64,000 nucleotides of DNA, taken from Tetrahymena thermophila SB210. Its lineage: Eukaryota > Ciliophora > Oligohymenophorea > Hymenostomatida > Tetrahymenidae. Below the pieces are notes generated by a model, which worked only from the letters and a program-made list of their open reading frames with translations, was not told the origin of the DNA and searched no databases. A program made the translations under genes and the position numbers. This document shows positions 1-13,308 of this stretch, one piece after another. The DNA lies in assembly GCF_000189635.1 (NCBI RefSeq), contig NW_002476370.1, positions 620,001 through 684,000 on the forward strand, in the 5' to 3' direction. Every line of letters begins with the position of its first letter. The first letter of the stretch is position 1.

Positions 1-324
1 CCTATGATTAAAATGATGAAATCATTCGAAAATTATCCCTATGATCCTTAAAGAGGTCACGATATTATAGCTGTCCCTATTATCTACAGAATCAAAGAGC
101 AAAATTCTGAGTATGGATAAACCCCTGTCATTAAAATTTCAGCTAATACAGTTGCATTCTTACCAGAACCTGATTTTTCTATGCCCTTTAACATTATTAC
201 TTTTGTCTGTGTACTTATGGGATACATTTTCCTCTAAATTTTCAGACTATCCACTGAAAAGGTTAATTCAGAAGGTCATGATGATAACATCCTTAAGAAA
301 ATACTTGATTTATTTAGAAAGTGA
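1..324 (+). CDS. PIGT: PIG-T, GPI transamidase subunit, C-terminal end (partial)
   Basis: The reading frame is open from base 1 and ends at TGA 322-324, giving the last 107 residues. It uses TAA as Gln. The segment PQRGHDI followed about 45 residues later by EPDFSMPFNIITF, then a hydrophobic helix (about residues 63-80 of the fragment) and a charged tail, matches the end of PIG-T/Gpi16, where a P-D-F-S-M-P-[YF]-N motif directly precedes the single C-terminal membrane span. PIG-T is an ER-membrane subunit of the complex that attaches GPI anchors to proteins. The 5' part lies outside the window, so total length and introns cannot be judged. The family call rests on the motif and its position next to the TM segment. 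Confidence 0.82.
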
Positions 325-2965
325 GAGTGTAGATAATATATTTTATTTGTTTTACTACTGTATTTTAAGAAATAACCATTTATTCATTTTCTTTAAAAAA
401 TCATCTAAATTTGATTAAAAAATTGTTCAATCCAATTAAAAAAAATATTTTCGTTATTTTATGATTATTTTATGAATAACTTAATTTTAAATATTAATTT
501 TACAATTTTAAAATATTTTACAAAAATTTTATCTTTGTGAAATTTATCTAAGATTGTGAATGATTATTTTAAATTCATAAATTTTCTAGAAAATTATCTT
601 TCTTATTTAAAAATTAAAGATTTTTGGTAATATATTTTTGCAAATAAAAGCAAATATTTTAAGGTATAAACAGATAATTGTAGTGTTAAAAATAAATGAT
701 AAACTTTACTTAATTTTTTATTGTCTGAATGGTTCTAGAAATATAGAATATTTAGGAGATAAAATAAATGCATATGTAAGCAAGCTTAAATTAATACAAA
801 AATAAGCCTTTTTAGCTTACTAATTTAGATTACAGGTTAATATTTAATGAAATTTCTGGAATTGAATCATTTATCTATTTTTAATTTTATCATCAAGCTT
901 TTTAGAAATTTCTGGAGAGACAAATTTTAAATTTTATTTATTCTTTTATTTAAGCATAAAATTCCCATTTGAGAAGTTGAAAATAAATTTTGAAGATAAA
1001 AATTTGTTTACTAAGGAATAAATAGATTTGTTGTTTTAAACAAAATTACTTGTGAAATTTGCTTTTTAAGAAATGGACAGGTATGAATATCTTTTTTTGA
1101 TAAGAAGAATCCAGAAAAAAATAAATAGATAAATGATGATATTGTGTGGTAGATCTTACGTAATTAGTATACTATGAAAATATTACGATATTTAGATTAA
1201 ATATTTGGTCAATAAAAAATTTATGCGATATCTCCCTCCTTCTTATGCATTCAATTTAATTTCAAAATATCTAAATATCTATTCAAGCTTGAAAGTGAGA
1301 TCTAGAGAAAAATTCTTAAGAAAATACTTCCAACAATAAAAAATTAACAAAAAGTGTGAGGTAAAAAATCATCTGATTAAAAATATTAAAAGATATAAGA
1401 TAAATAGTATATATTCACAAAGATATAAGCAAACAGACAATTAAATCGAAAGATAGCACCTATCACTTTAAATTATTTTTAGAATTAATATAGACAAAGT
1501 AGCAAATATGTAATTTTTTTCAATTTAATTTAATAGAATAAACACAAGAGATTATTATAAAATCTGATATATTACAAAATTTATTCTTTGCGACTATCAT
1601 TTTTATTAATTACTGTTATCGAATATTGCAAGCCCTCCAGGTTAAGCAAAAGGCAGGATTAAAATTTTTTATATGTGAAGTTAATTAACATTCAATAAAT
1701 AACTTTCTCGATTGTTTGATATTGATTGATAAAGAAAACATTTATTTTGTAGTTTTCAGTTTAATATGAGCTATTTTTGAATTAAAATAATTTAATTTAT
1801 ATTTTGGTACGACTTCCACTGTACTTATGCACACTTTTTATTACATAAAAGGTTGATGGTGTATACTTAAAATTATATTTATGGAATATTAAGTATCTTG
1901 ATATTATACAAATTATAACTAAGAAGTTTGCTTGGTACCTCAAAAAGAAAAGTGGCTATGAAAATCAAAGAATTTAAAAATATTTAGAATAGTAAAAGAT
2001 TTAGTTTTAATGTACTTTGCATCATTCTTAATAGAATTTTTAAAGATAAAGCAAAAATAAATAAGAAAAATATTCATATAATTTTTTCAATAATTTTTTA
2101 GTTTTGAAAGGTAGATCAAACTAAAAAAAATAATAATAATAAAATTAATATATATGGGATTGAAATTTTTATGTAGGTAAATGTGGTTTTTGATGAAAAA
2201 AGCAATTAATTGATAGAAGGTAAAAATTAATTAATTCTACGAAATGAAAGACAAAGGTTAACTTAAAGATAAGTAAAGATCAAAACCAAACAAAAATCAC
2301 TGATAAAAAAACTATAAAAGTAAAAATAAAATCTTGTTTCAGAAATGTGTTTTGAATACAATCGAGCAAGCAAGTAATTAATTAGCTTAAGTTTATCAAT
2401 GAGGAATTGTAAAATTTATTTTTGTTAGATTTTCATGTAAGTAATAAGAAATTAAAAGGAATATTAGAATTTAAAAAGAAAAACAAAAAAACAAAAAAGA
2501 GATCACAACAACAAAAAATTTACCTTAAATATTATTTATTAAAATTCACTTTGAATTGATTATAAAATAATTAATTAGTGAGAAAAGAGATTTTTAAGCA
2601 ATCAAAGCAACAAATAAATAGTCAAACAAATTCATATATTTATATATAAACAATTTATAGTCTGGCTAATAATTAATTACTTACAAATAATTTTGAAAGT
2701 TGTTCATTCACATAAATTAGATTCAAAGAATCACTCATCTCTATCTATCTATCTTCTGCTGCAATCTGACTAAGTCCTATCCAACAACTACAACGGAAGT
2801 CTAGATACGAGATCATTCACTATTGATTAATTTCTCACTTCTCTAATCTATCATCCACCAATTATCCCATTCTCTTTTAGCTCTTAGCTTTATTTAATTT
2901 AAGTTAATAGACGATTTTAATCGCTATTTAAATAATCCTCAGCAATTATAATTATTTATATCAAA
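325..2965. other. Intergenic, no gene seen; pyrimidine-rich leader at its right end
   Basis: This is very AT-rich DNA with no TGA-bounded frame of coding character on either strand. From about 2710 to 2900 the composition changes to C/T-rich, with (ATCT) repeats, just before the CCT-motif gene. This is probably its 5' leader or promoter region. Confidence 0.6.
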
Positions 2966-4753
2966 ATGGATCCATTCACAGGAATCACACCTGAGAAACC
3001 TACTAAGGGATTTTCTTACTTTGAAAAGAATCCTACCACTGAATAGATATTTAAGAGAAGAAAGTTGTCTGAATATTCGTCAACCTTTTAAAACAACAAT
3101 CCTCACACAAACTACCATTATAGTAGCAGCAACCACAACAACAACAATAATAACTCTTCTTTGCATTCTTCTATTGATGAATATACTTATTCAATGCAGA
3201 ATTGTGACAGTAGTCGCAGTAGTAGCAGTAACAATAATAATAACAACAGCTACTAACCCTCCTTGAATTTTATAAATACATTTTCTAGCTAGAAGTAGCC
3301 AGATTCTGTCATTTAATAGCTTTCTGTTTCAAAACAAAAAGCTTAAGGTGAGCAACAAAAAAATTTTCCAACATCTTTTTAGCCTAGTAAGAAGTAAAGC
3401 TGCATTAATAAAAGCAAAACTAGTTTAAAGGACTTTCTTAACTCCTCTCCAAACTCATAGACATTAGCTTAAAATCTTTAAAACCAAGATTGCAATCTAA
3501 ATTCTTACAAAGAAAATCGTTCAAAAACCTAATCGTCTACAAGTATTAATAACACAAATCTCTTTGATTACAACAATTATTTCTTTTAGCAATTGTTGAA
3601 CTAAAACAATTCACAATAAGGAAATTCATAAAATGATAGTTAAACAGACAGAAAGAGTTTTGATTCTCTCCTACAGGCTTCATTTCAAAACCTATCTATA
3701 AATGAAAGTAATTATAACCCATAATAGCAATAATAGCCTACTTAAGATGCTTATTTCTCCCAAAAAAGGCAAAGTATAATTACTATACCCAAAGTAATAA
3801 AATCCTAAGCACCTTAATACTTCTAAATGAATTCTAAGCAAGATGAGATTTCTACATCATAAATTAAATAGAATTAAGTAATAACAGCAAGTTCTTTAAA
3901 TAATATAATCTTAAGCAAATCTTAGTAAGACAAAGATAAGGCTAGGTAAGCAACTTAAAAGATGCAAAATTAAGCAGTTATTTCAAGCTAAATAGAAAAT
4001 GATATTCTCTACTAGCATATAAATGAAGAAATCGAAGAGTAATCTCAGTAGAGTGAACATTCGTTAAGAGATTTGATCGAGGAGCAGGGTTTTGAATAAT
4101 ATCTTAAAAAAATAGAAGCAAAGAACTTTGAATCCAAAGAAAGAAACAGTTTTCTTTTAGAAGATAAGGAATTTTAGCAATCGGCAATACGTGGAAGACT
4201 TTCTTTAGGAGAAAATTGCCCATTAAAGGCTTTAAAGAAGTAATTTCCTATAATCTTCCCTGTAGGAATTCCAATAATGGGATAACTTAGTAAATTGTTT
4301 AATTTTGAGGAATAAGAAGATGAATAAGAAATAAAACAAAGTCTATAGAAAATAAGTAAACCAGATAGCTTATTCATTTAAGATGAACTTTTAGATAATC
4401 AAAAATAATAATTTAGCAATCAAATCCACATATAAGAGTAATAAGATGATCCTTTATTTATAGGAAATCTAACTAAAGATGAGAGAAGAGAAAAGGTTGA
4501 AAAATATTTAGAAAAGAAAAAAAATCGCAAATGGAAAAGCATTCGTTATAATATCCGTAAGAATTTAGCAGATTAAAGAGAACGTATTCAAGGAAGATTT
4601 GTAAAGCAAAAAAACAGTAGATTTAACTTCGATTTATTAGATGCTTAATATTTAAAATAACTCTCTAAGGAATGCGATAAAATGCGTTTGATTGACATGT
4701 CTCACAATACTGATAACTCTTTTGACATCTAAAATCACTCATTTGATAGTTGA
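2966..4753 (+). CDS. CCT-motif protein (CONSTANS/TOC1-type), 595 aa
   Basis: This is a single exon from ATG 2966 to TGA 4751-4753, with dozens of in-frame TAA/TAG read as Gln. The N-terminal 450 residues are low-complexity Ser/Asn/Gln (a His/Asn/Ser tract lies near residues 50-90). The end carries a CCT-like basic block at about residues 506-549: a RREKVEKYLEKKKNRKW segment, then SIRYNIRK and ERIQGRFVK. In plants the CCT motif follows R-x-x-R-K-F-x-K-x-I-R-Y-x-x-R-K...R-x-R-x-x-G-R-F-V-K and mediates nuclear import and binding to NF-Y or DNA. Here the spacing between the aromatic residue and IRY is one residue shorter. No B-box or response-regulator domain is visible. A transcriptional regulator is inferred, and partners are unknown. 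Confidence 0.8.
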
Positions 4754-6161
4754 AATCAAAAAAAATGTATATAAACCCAATTAGATAATAAAAAGCAAAT
4801 TATAAAATAAATCAGCATCATAACCAAATTACTAACAAAATAAATTAAAAAAATAATTAAATAACTAAATAAATAAAATTAAATAATTTTTCTTAAAATA
4901 TTTATTAAAGAATAATTTCAAATTAAAATTTTCATATAAAATTTCATAATTACCATTAAAATTATTAATTTATAACATACATTTCCATGAGAAATCATAA
5001 TAAATAGATATATAAATAAATATTCTACGTTTAGATAAAGAATTTTGAAATTTTGACTCTAAGTGAGTTAAATAAATTAAATGTATTTGAAATTCATTTA
5101 TTTAGTCAATTAGAAAATAAGTAAATAAGTAAGTAAGTTATTCACTAATTAGATTTACTTTTCCATGGTTAAAGAATTATAATAAATAAAGTTTCATTTC
5201 TTACAATAATTATTTATATTTTTATTATATTTTAAATTGTATATAATGTACTAAATAAATTTTACATCTTTTAAATTTATAAAATTTATAACCTCAAATT
5301 TAATAAATGTCTCAAAATTTACTTATCATTAAAAAAAATTTTAAATTTATGTTTTATGTTGATTTACAATAAATTTAATTATTTAAATTCTTGAAAAATT
5401 AGAGAAATTGAAATTTAAAACTTGAATAGATAGATATTTAATTAATAAATAAATAAAATCAAAAAGGAAATTTAACAAAGGAAAAGTGAAAATTGTTTAA
5501 GTTTTTTTGTTTGAAAATGAAATTATTTAGAATATATTTTTAAATTTCCTAATGCAAGCTTAAACAAAGTTTAAAATATTTTTTAATATGCAAATTATCA
5601 TGTGATTCACCAAATATTTTTCAAAAAGAAAATATTTAAAAAATATAATTTTAATTTTTAATTTAATTTTTTTAAAAATTATTATAATATAATTCGATTT
5701 GAATGATTTTAAATCAAATTTCAATTCATGTTAATAATTTTCAAAAATCTATGCTGAGAATGTTAATAAGTTTGACAGAAAATTTTCAGTTTAATAAATA
5801 AATAAATTAAAAATATACATATATTAAGTGTTTAATCAATCTTATTCATTATTGATAACCTAAATTTTATTATAGAATTTATTATTTATAAAAAAAGTTT
5901 TTGATTTTTATGAAAAAACTTTATAAAGTAGATAAATATTGCTAAAATAATATATTTTATTATAAGGAAATCTAATTTATTTGTAACCGTTTTGAATTTA
6001 TCAAATTAAAAGGAGCGAAAAACGGAATTCAAATTAAATTTTATATTACGTTTTTATGTTTAATATATATTTTTATTATTATATCAGATAATAATTAGAT
6101 TTTTAAAAACAAACAAATTGACTTATAAATATAAAAGCGAAAAAGACAATTATTTTCTAAA
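4754..6161. other. Intergenic, no gene seen
   Basis: About 1.4 kb of AT-rich DNA with AAAT-type simple runs. No coding frame or RNA gene was recognised. Confidence 0.6.
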
Positions 6162-6641
6162 ATGAGCACACCATCACTATAAGATTTAGTAAATGCAATA
6201 CATTACACCTACGATACAGTAGGTTAAACTACAGCACCTTTAAATTGTAACAGCTATGATTGCAAGGCTTTTGAAGCATTTAGATAAATATGTGGTGCCA
6301 ATTAATATACTACTAGTCGTCTCTATAGTTACAACGAGGCACTAAAACTTCTACAAAAATTCAACTCAACATTTTTACCACCAAATTATTTTGATGGTAA
6401 CGATATAAGATAATTCTTAAATAAAGCTTAATATTCGCAAAATGATTCAATTCCATATGATGATTTATGCTGTATTGTTAAGAGAATCCTAGTTAGTTTA
6501 TCTTAAAAAATCATGTAAAAGCAATCTAATTCAAACCCTGTACTAAGAGATAATGTAAATGAAGCTAGCGATGTAATGAATGATGTTACATGTCATGGGT
6601 ATGACTTAAATACTGATTACTTTGCTGAATAGGACTTATGA
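6162..6641 (+). CDS. Small hypothetical protein, 159 aa
   Basis: ATG 6162 to TGA 6639-6641 is an uninterrupted frame with several TAA/TAG Gln codons and a more balanced base composition than the flanks. The protein has a mixed helical pattern. Residues about 40-110 contain two helix-loop-helix-like stretches (for example YSQNDSIPYDDLCCIVKRIL) that recall a degenerate EF-hand pair, but the canonical calcium ligands are not complete. Five cysteines are present. No signal peptide or TM segment is seen. I do not recognise the family. The frame length and clean composition support a real gene. Confidence 0.6.
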
Positions 6642-7800
6642 ATGAAAGTAACATATCTAAAAAATGTTTATTTTTTTGTAAAATAATATTTTTTATCAGT
6701 TTAATTTATAGATTAATCCTAATAAATGTTTCAATAATATTGATTTTATTTATGGTTCATTTCAAATTTATGATCGCCAATTTAGTAGAAACAAAACTAT
6801 TAATGACCTTATATTGAAATTTATTAAAATATATTATTTAAAATAACAAAAAAATTAAATATATATTATAAAGCTTTTTTAGCTTATATTATGAATGAAT
6901 ATTCATAATATATCTTCTTAATATAGTGAAAATAATAATATACTGTTTTTTATTAAAGCTTTTTATTTTTTATTTTCGATTTAGACATATATATAATTAA
7001 ATTTTTTAGTATTTTTCCAGTAGTTATTAATACTTTTTCATAAAAATAAATATGCACTTAATATTTGTTAATTACTTTTTTTACTTACCAATAGAGACTT
7101 AAAAAATATACATAAAAATATCTAAATTTTCTGTTTTAGATATAAAAAGTAGAAATTAGTTAATTCTTATGATTAATTTTTTTAAAAATATTACACTTAA
7201 TCAAAGACCAACCATTTAAAATTCATTTTTTTACTTTTGAATTAGATTTTTTAACAAAAATTATTGTTGATTTCATTTTAAATTAAATATCAACATTTTT
7301 AATTCATTATTTATCAATTAAATAAAGCAAAAATTATAATTATTATTCTTAATCATTCTATATTTTAGGTAGTTTTTTATCAAAGTTTTCTATAGAAAAT
7401 AAATAAAAAAAATATACTTTCATATTATATAATAAATAATCATTTTTTTTAACAATAAGCTTAAAATTTATTTAAATAAGCTCATTTATATTAACTCTAG
7501 TTTTTTCATCATTATTATTATTATTATTTTAATTAATAAAATGTCATTTTTAAGTTGTGGGTCTTTCAAAAATCATTCAATTTAAAAAATGTTTTTTACA
7601 TAACTAAATATATATTTATTTATTTAATAATTAATATAGTCTATATTTTATATCCCTGCCTGCCTCATCCAATATAATTTCATAGAAAGAATATAAAAGC
7701 TTAAGTTTTTGATTAAAAAATATAATCTTTGTTATTAATAAAAAATATAATTCATTTGAAAAGAATAGCAAGTATAAGTATCAATTTAAATAATATCAAA
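6642..7800. other. Intergenic, no gene seen
   Basis: AT-rich spacer with an (ATT) run near 7510. No supportable feature. Confidence 0.6.
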
Positions 7801-9027
7801 ATGCAATACGATAGAAAAGATATTGAGAACAATCCTGACAATTTAATTGTTATGGATGATGATACACATGACTTAAAGCCATAATAAGATAAGAATTAAA
7901 ATATAGGTTATATTCCTTCTGGATAGCCTGTTTAAGAAGAAGATAATCAATTGAAATAAAATGCAAAAAATTAGTATTAAGGGAATTAAAATAATTGGAA
8001 TTATGGCAACAACAATTATTATGGAGTTGGCCTTTAAGTAGAGAATTTAACTTTAGAACCGAAGCAACCGTATTAAAATTTCTACTCTCCCTTTTAGAGT
8101 AGCTTTCAGCCATTAAATTAAAAACCTAATGGTTAAGTATAAGGGACTTAAATAAATTAATTTGGAATGCCTGCTCCTTATGCAGGTGGATTTTATGGAA
8201 GCGATAATTAGGGAGGTATGGTTATGCCAGGAATTCCAGTTCAGGTAGCTGAGCAACCACAAATAAACTAAAATATTGCAGGTTTAGGTTAAAATGCAAT
8301 TGTAGTTATTGATGGCGACTAATAAATAAGATAGCAACTTATTTTTAGAATAAGAAAGAATACAAAATGGTTCACAGGATGCAACGCTTGCTTTACAATT
8401 TTGCTGGTAATTAATTTACTGAACAAGATAAGTCTATATAACAGTAGTGACGATTCTTCTTCCAGTGATAAATCATCAACCGGATTCGGGAGTATAAATA
8501 ATAATTCTAATGATGGAGATTCCCCAAATAACCTTTTGCGTGCTTCAGCTGTTATTTCTATTATAGAATATATTTTATGGTTCATATTTATTATCCTTGC
8601 TATTCATGGATTAACTAGCAGTAAACTCCACTTTGTTAGATATTATATCAAGGGTTTGATTTTATGCATTTGTATGGAAATTTTAGCTAACATTCTTATA
8701 TTTGCAGGGTTCGGTGATTAATCTGGAGTAAAGAAAGTGTCTTATGTAATAATTTTCATTCTTACTTTACTCATTCTATATTCCTTTATAAAGAATGCCA
8801 AGAATTTGCTATTTGATATAGAGTAATATAAAACTAAATTTGGTGGAAATCCCATCAGTGATTAGTTACAACCAGCAGTTCCTCCTGTTGGAGTTTACAA
8901 TTAATAAATGGTTAATGCTAACATGAATAATAACTACATATAGAATCCATAATAAGTATAATAAAGATATTAATATGAAAATGGGAATGGAATAAATTAA
9001 TATAACAATCATGGAGCTCGTTTGTGA
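7801..9027 (+). CDS. Four-TM protein with Q/N/G-rich ends, 408 aa
   Basis: ATG 7801 to TGA 9025-9027, one exon. Residues 1-180 are hydrophilic and rich in Gln, Asn, Pro, Gly and Tyr. Four hydrophobic helices follow at about 190-212, 250-271, 281-304 and 313-332. The first two are separated by a Ser/Asp/Asn-rich loop (about 213-245). The tail (333-408) is again Q/N-rich. There is no N-terminal signal, so the Q/N-rich ends probably lie in the cytosol. The arrangement resembles the many uncharacterised four-span ciliate membrane proteins. I recognise no catalytic or transporter motif and assign no function. Confidence 0.75.
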
Positions 9028-11170
9028 TTTATTAATTAAATTCATTTTCTAAACTTATTTTTCAAAATTATTCATCATCAGTATATCTATCTTAATTATT
9101 AAAATCTATTTCTTAATCAATACTCTTCAAATAAATATTATTAAAATTTAGCTTAGGCCTTTGGTATTTTTTATTTTTTAGCAAGTAAAATTAATTAATT
9201 AGTTGATTGCTATTTATATGTTTCCATTCAATTTGTCAAAAGTTTATATTTTTTCTTTATTTAGTTTTTTGCAAAAACCTTCTTTCTTCCAAACTAAATT
9301 TAACTTTTTTTTGTTTGTTTTTATGCATGTGTGTGTATTTGCATATGTAAATTATTATTGAGTAAAAAAATAGACAATTTGTTCTACAACATACTAAATA
9401 ATTTAAAATTTATATTTTTAATTCAAGCTGATAAGTAATTAATCAGATACTAATTGTTTGTTATTTTTTAAGTTTACTTAATTAATGTTAATATTGCCTA
9501 TAAAAAATATTGACTTGTTTGAATTCATTAAATATGACTTAAAATTTCAATTCTTTTTCTCTTTAAGAAATAAAATAAATAACTAATTTTTTAAATGCTA
9601 TTAAATATTTCTTATACTTTTTTTTGCATTAAAAAATTAAGAAAGACAATTTATATTTCATTTTCAAATGTTTAAAAATAAATATTAAACATACATAAGT
9701 AAGTAATGATTTGTGAAAAAAAAATTAATGGAAACTTTTATGGCTTACTCTTTTAATATTAATTAAATTTAATTAATTTTGAATTTTTTTACTCTTAAGA
9801 TGAAATAAAAAATTAAAGTTGAATATGTCTAACAAAATATTTTTTTAAAAATGATTAAAAAATTTAAATCTAATTAAAAATCACTAAATTTATTTCTAGT
9901 TTTATGTGATATAATTATCAATTATTTTACAATAATATTCTTTATTTGAAAATTAGAGTTAAATTACCTGATTTATTTAAATGCTTTAATATCTAATTAA
10001 TTTATATCTTAAAATCAATTTTAAAGTTTTTTAAGATTAAAAATTACATCTCATCGATAAATTTTCTCATTAATACAAATAAAAAATAATTTAAATAAGT
10101 ATTATTTTATTTGTTATAAAAGCATTGAATAGACAGACTCAAGAAGTTTTATCATTTAATAAAAAATATTTTCATTTATTTTTAAAGATTTTGAGAATTG
10201 CTTATTTTTATTTATTATCCTTTTCTTTTGAGCAGAATATACATTTGAACATTTTCAGTAATTTTAAGTAAAATTATTGTTTAAACCATAAAAACAAATT
10301 GTAATTCCTCTTTTATAGTTAACTTAAAATACTTCAAAGATAAAATATAAATTCTTAATAAAATTTTTGATGAAAATTAATAATTTAGGATTATTTTTCA
10401 TGATTTTCAATCATCTTTCTAAGGTATTAACACAAAATATAAATTAATAAAATTCATCTTTTAATATTAATTATTTTAAAAACATAATTTATTTTATCTT
10501 ACAATCAATTTTTCAACAGATGTTTTTAATATTTTAAAATTGCATTTTTATAATTATAAAATCTGAATAAATTTGTTTTAAAAAATTAAATAATTTATTT
10601 AATATTTCTTTGTTAAATTTTAATAGAATAAATTTAAATTTTAAGCTCAACTAAAATAATAAAAATGGATAAGATGAAATGTGTTTATCAAAAAGGTAAC
10701 ATTTTAAACAAAAATAGTAATTTAATAATTTACATTTTGTTGCATTTAGTAAATGAATATTTTGGAATGCTTATTTGTACTCTTACATACAAAATAAAAT
10801 TTTGGTTTCTGATTCAGCTATAATTTGCGGATAACAAAAAATTTAAAAAGATTTCAATAAAATTAATATGAGGGATTGATGTTCAAATCTGAAAATGTTT
10901 AAATTAAATGTTAAATTAATTAAAATGTTTGCCAAACAGATTTTGTACTAGGAATCTAAAAGACGACTGGTGACTATTTGTTTGTTTATTTGTTTATTAA
11001 TTTCTTTTTTTTACATTTTACCCATCTATTTTGTTATTTTGTAAATTATTTGATATCAAAAATAAACTTGTATTTATTTATTGATAAAAAAATAAATATT
11101 AATTAAGTATTGAAATAAAAATACATTCATTCATTTATTCTCACATAAAAAAGGTAAAAGAAGAAGATAG
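9028..11170. other. Intergenic, no gene seen
   Basis: About 2.1 kb of AT-rich DNA with no coding frame. A short GT-rich patch lies near 9325-9345. Confidence 0.6.
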
Positions 11171-13308
11171 ATGGATAATAAGTTAAGGAAAGTTTAATAT
11201 TCATTAAAGTAGAATTGTAAACTCAGGATAAAAGGGTTATTTGAAGATCTTCAGAGAGCAAATAAGGGTGTATCTTCTTACTTGCTTATTACAGATGCTA
11301 ACTCACTAAAAATCTTGAGTTCATTTATGAAGATGATGGAACTTATGGAGTTGAACATTCTAGCAGTAGAACGTATTGATAATGATAGAAAGCCATATCC
11401 TAAATAGCATGTTATTTATTTCTTGTCTTGCTAACTTGAATCTATTGACTTATTGCTAAAAGATTTTCCTAATAAAAAAGAAGCAAAATATGGATAAGTG
11501 CATTTGTTTTTCATCAACAGAGTCTCTAATGAATATATGAGCAAAATAGCATCCAATAGTCTCCTCTTAGATAGGGTAGTAACTTTTAAGGAGTTTAATC
11601 AAGATTTTGCATGCAAATTCGACAATATTTTTAATCTTGAAATAAAAGATGATTTATCACTAATGTATAGCTCTAAGATGGTAAGATTCTAATAATTTGC
11701 TAAAGAAATTGGAGATAAACTTGCAACAGTAATTCTTTCTTTTGAAAAAATATATGGAGTCGAAATAATGCATAATAAAAGCGAATTAGACTATTCTCAA
11801 ACAATAGCTTAATCAGTTCATTAGCGTATAAATGAAGTTATTAATAAATTGTAAGCAGAAAAATCTGAATAGTTCGATTCAACTGCTGGAAAAATAACTT
11901 TGGTTATAATTGATCGCGCTTTCGATCCATTATCACCAATTTTACACGATTTTTATTATTAACCTATGCTTTACGATCTACTAGAGGAATAAATAGAAAA
12001 TGATATAATTAAGTATAAGATTTAAGACGAAAAAACCAATTAAGTAGTAGAGAAGAAAGCTTAATTAAATGAGCAAGACGATTTATTTAAAAGGTATAAA
12101 TTTCATTAATTTTATTTTATTTTTACTCTTTGAAATAGTTTCAAATCATATATGCATCATCAACTAAAAGATATGCATTATGAAATAGGTTTTATATGAT
12201 AAAAAAAATAAAAATAAATAAACAAATAAAAATGATAATTAACAAATTACATTTCACATTATAAAAAATTTTAAGTCACAAATCAAGTTTTAATATTTTT
12301 TTCTCAATTAATGTTTTTTTAAATAGATATCGTTTCTCTCACATTGCTGAAGTTATGAGTGGTATTGGTGATGAATTCGGAAAATTTGTAAACTCAAACA
12401 GTACTGCTAAAATGTAAATGGGTGCATTTGAAGAATTAGACTTTAAAAAGATGTCAGAAATCATTCGTAGTATGCCTTAGTATCAAGAACTAATAGCAAA
12501 ATATAATATGCATATGAAGATCATTGAAGATTGCTGGAATATGTTTGAAAAGAAAGACTTGAAAATGGTAGGAGAATTAGAATAAAGTTTAGCAACAGGT
12601 TTAGATGTTAATGGAGATAAAACAAAAGAAAAATAGTTGATTTCCTAAATATCTGCAAGACTTTAAAGTGACACTCTTGATGATTACGATAAGTTACGTT
12701 TAGTTTTAATTGCAACAATGACTATCGAGCTAACAGATAAGCACAGAAAAGATCTTACATAGTATCTTCCTATGCAAAAGCAAGTCGCTTTAGATAACCT
12801 TACTTAACTTGGTATCAATCCATAAAGAGCTGGTGATAAAAAATCTAAATCAAAAACTAGAATATCTAAGGAAGCTATCAAAAAATCAAAGCACAAATTG
12901 TAATAATAAACTTTTGATTTGTGCAGAACTACTCCAGAGCTTGAAAACTTAATGGAAGCATTCATTTCTGATTTTAGAAGTACTTAAAACTTTAAAATCC
13001 CTCCAAATTTTAAATCTCTAAAGATAAACTGCGAGGACTATAGTGGCAAAGGTGCCAAATCTTTATAGTAAAAAAATAGATTGGCCAACATTCTAGGTGG
13101 TAACAATGATGATGATGAAGTCAACAATGGAATTTAAAAAATAATCATATTTGTAGCAGGAGGAATAGCTTACAACGAAATTCGTGCAATTCGTAACTTA
13201 ATTGGATCTTAAGATTAAGATTTCTTAACAATTTTGGGAGGTACTTCATTTATTACTCCTAAATAATATGTTGATGGTATTTTAAAGTTAAAAAGTTAAG
13301 ATTTTTGA
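11171..13308 (+). CDS. Sec1/Munc18 (SM) family protein, 634 aa
   Basis: Two exons, 11171-12093 and 12327-13308, joined across a 233-base intron (GTATAA...ATAG, phase 2), give 634 codons plus TGA. SM proteins bind syntaxins and assembled SNAREs to drive vesicle fusion. Family signs are the N-terminal LRIKGLFEDLQ-type start, LLITDANSLKILSSFMK, the hallmark DRAFDPLSPILHDFYYQPM (about residues 243-261), YRFSHIAEVM right after the splice junction, and the C-terminal IIIFVAGGIAYNEIRAIRNL core (about residues 580-599). The length fits the family (about 600-650). The frame is restored exactly at the conserved [WK]-x-R-Y-R-x-x-H-I-A-E-V motif, which confirms the intron. The hallmark fits the Sec1/Munc18 branch better than Vps33 or Sly1, but the branch is an inference. 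Confidence 0.93.

Noticed and set aside
1600..1860. Slightly GC-richer patches that might be a small RNA gene
   Set aside because: No cloverleaf, no snRNA or snoRNA boxes and no terminator-like T run in the right place could be made out.
3021..3266. Plus-strand Thr/Ile-rich standard-code frame
   Set aside because: It is a shifted frame of the Asn/Ser-rich part of the CCT-motif gene, which is open for 595 codons in its own frame.
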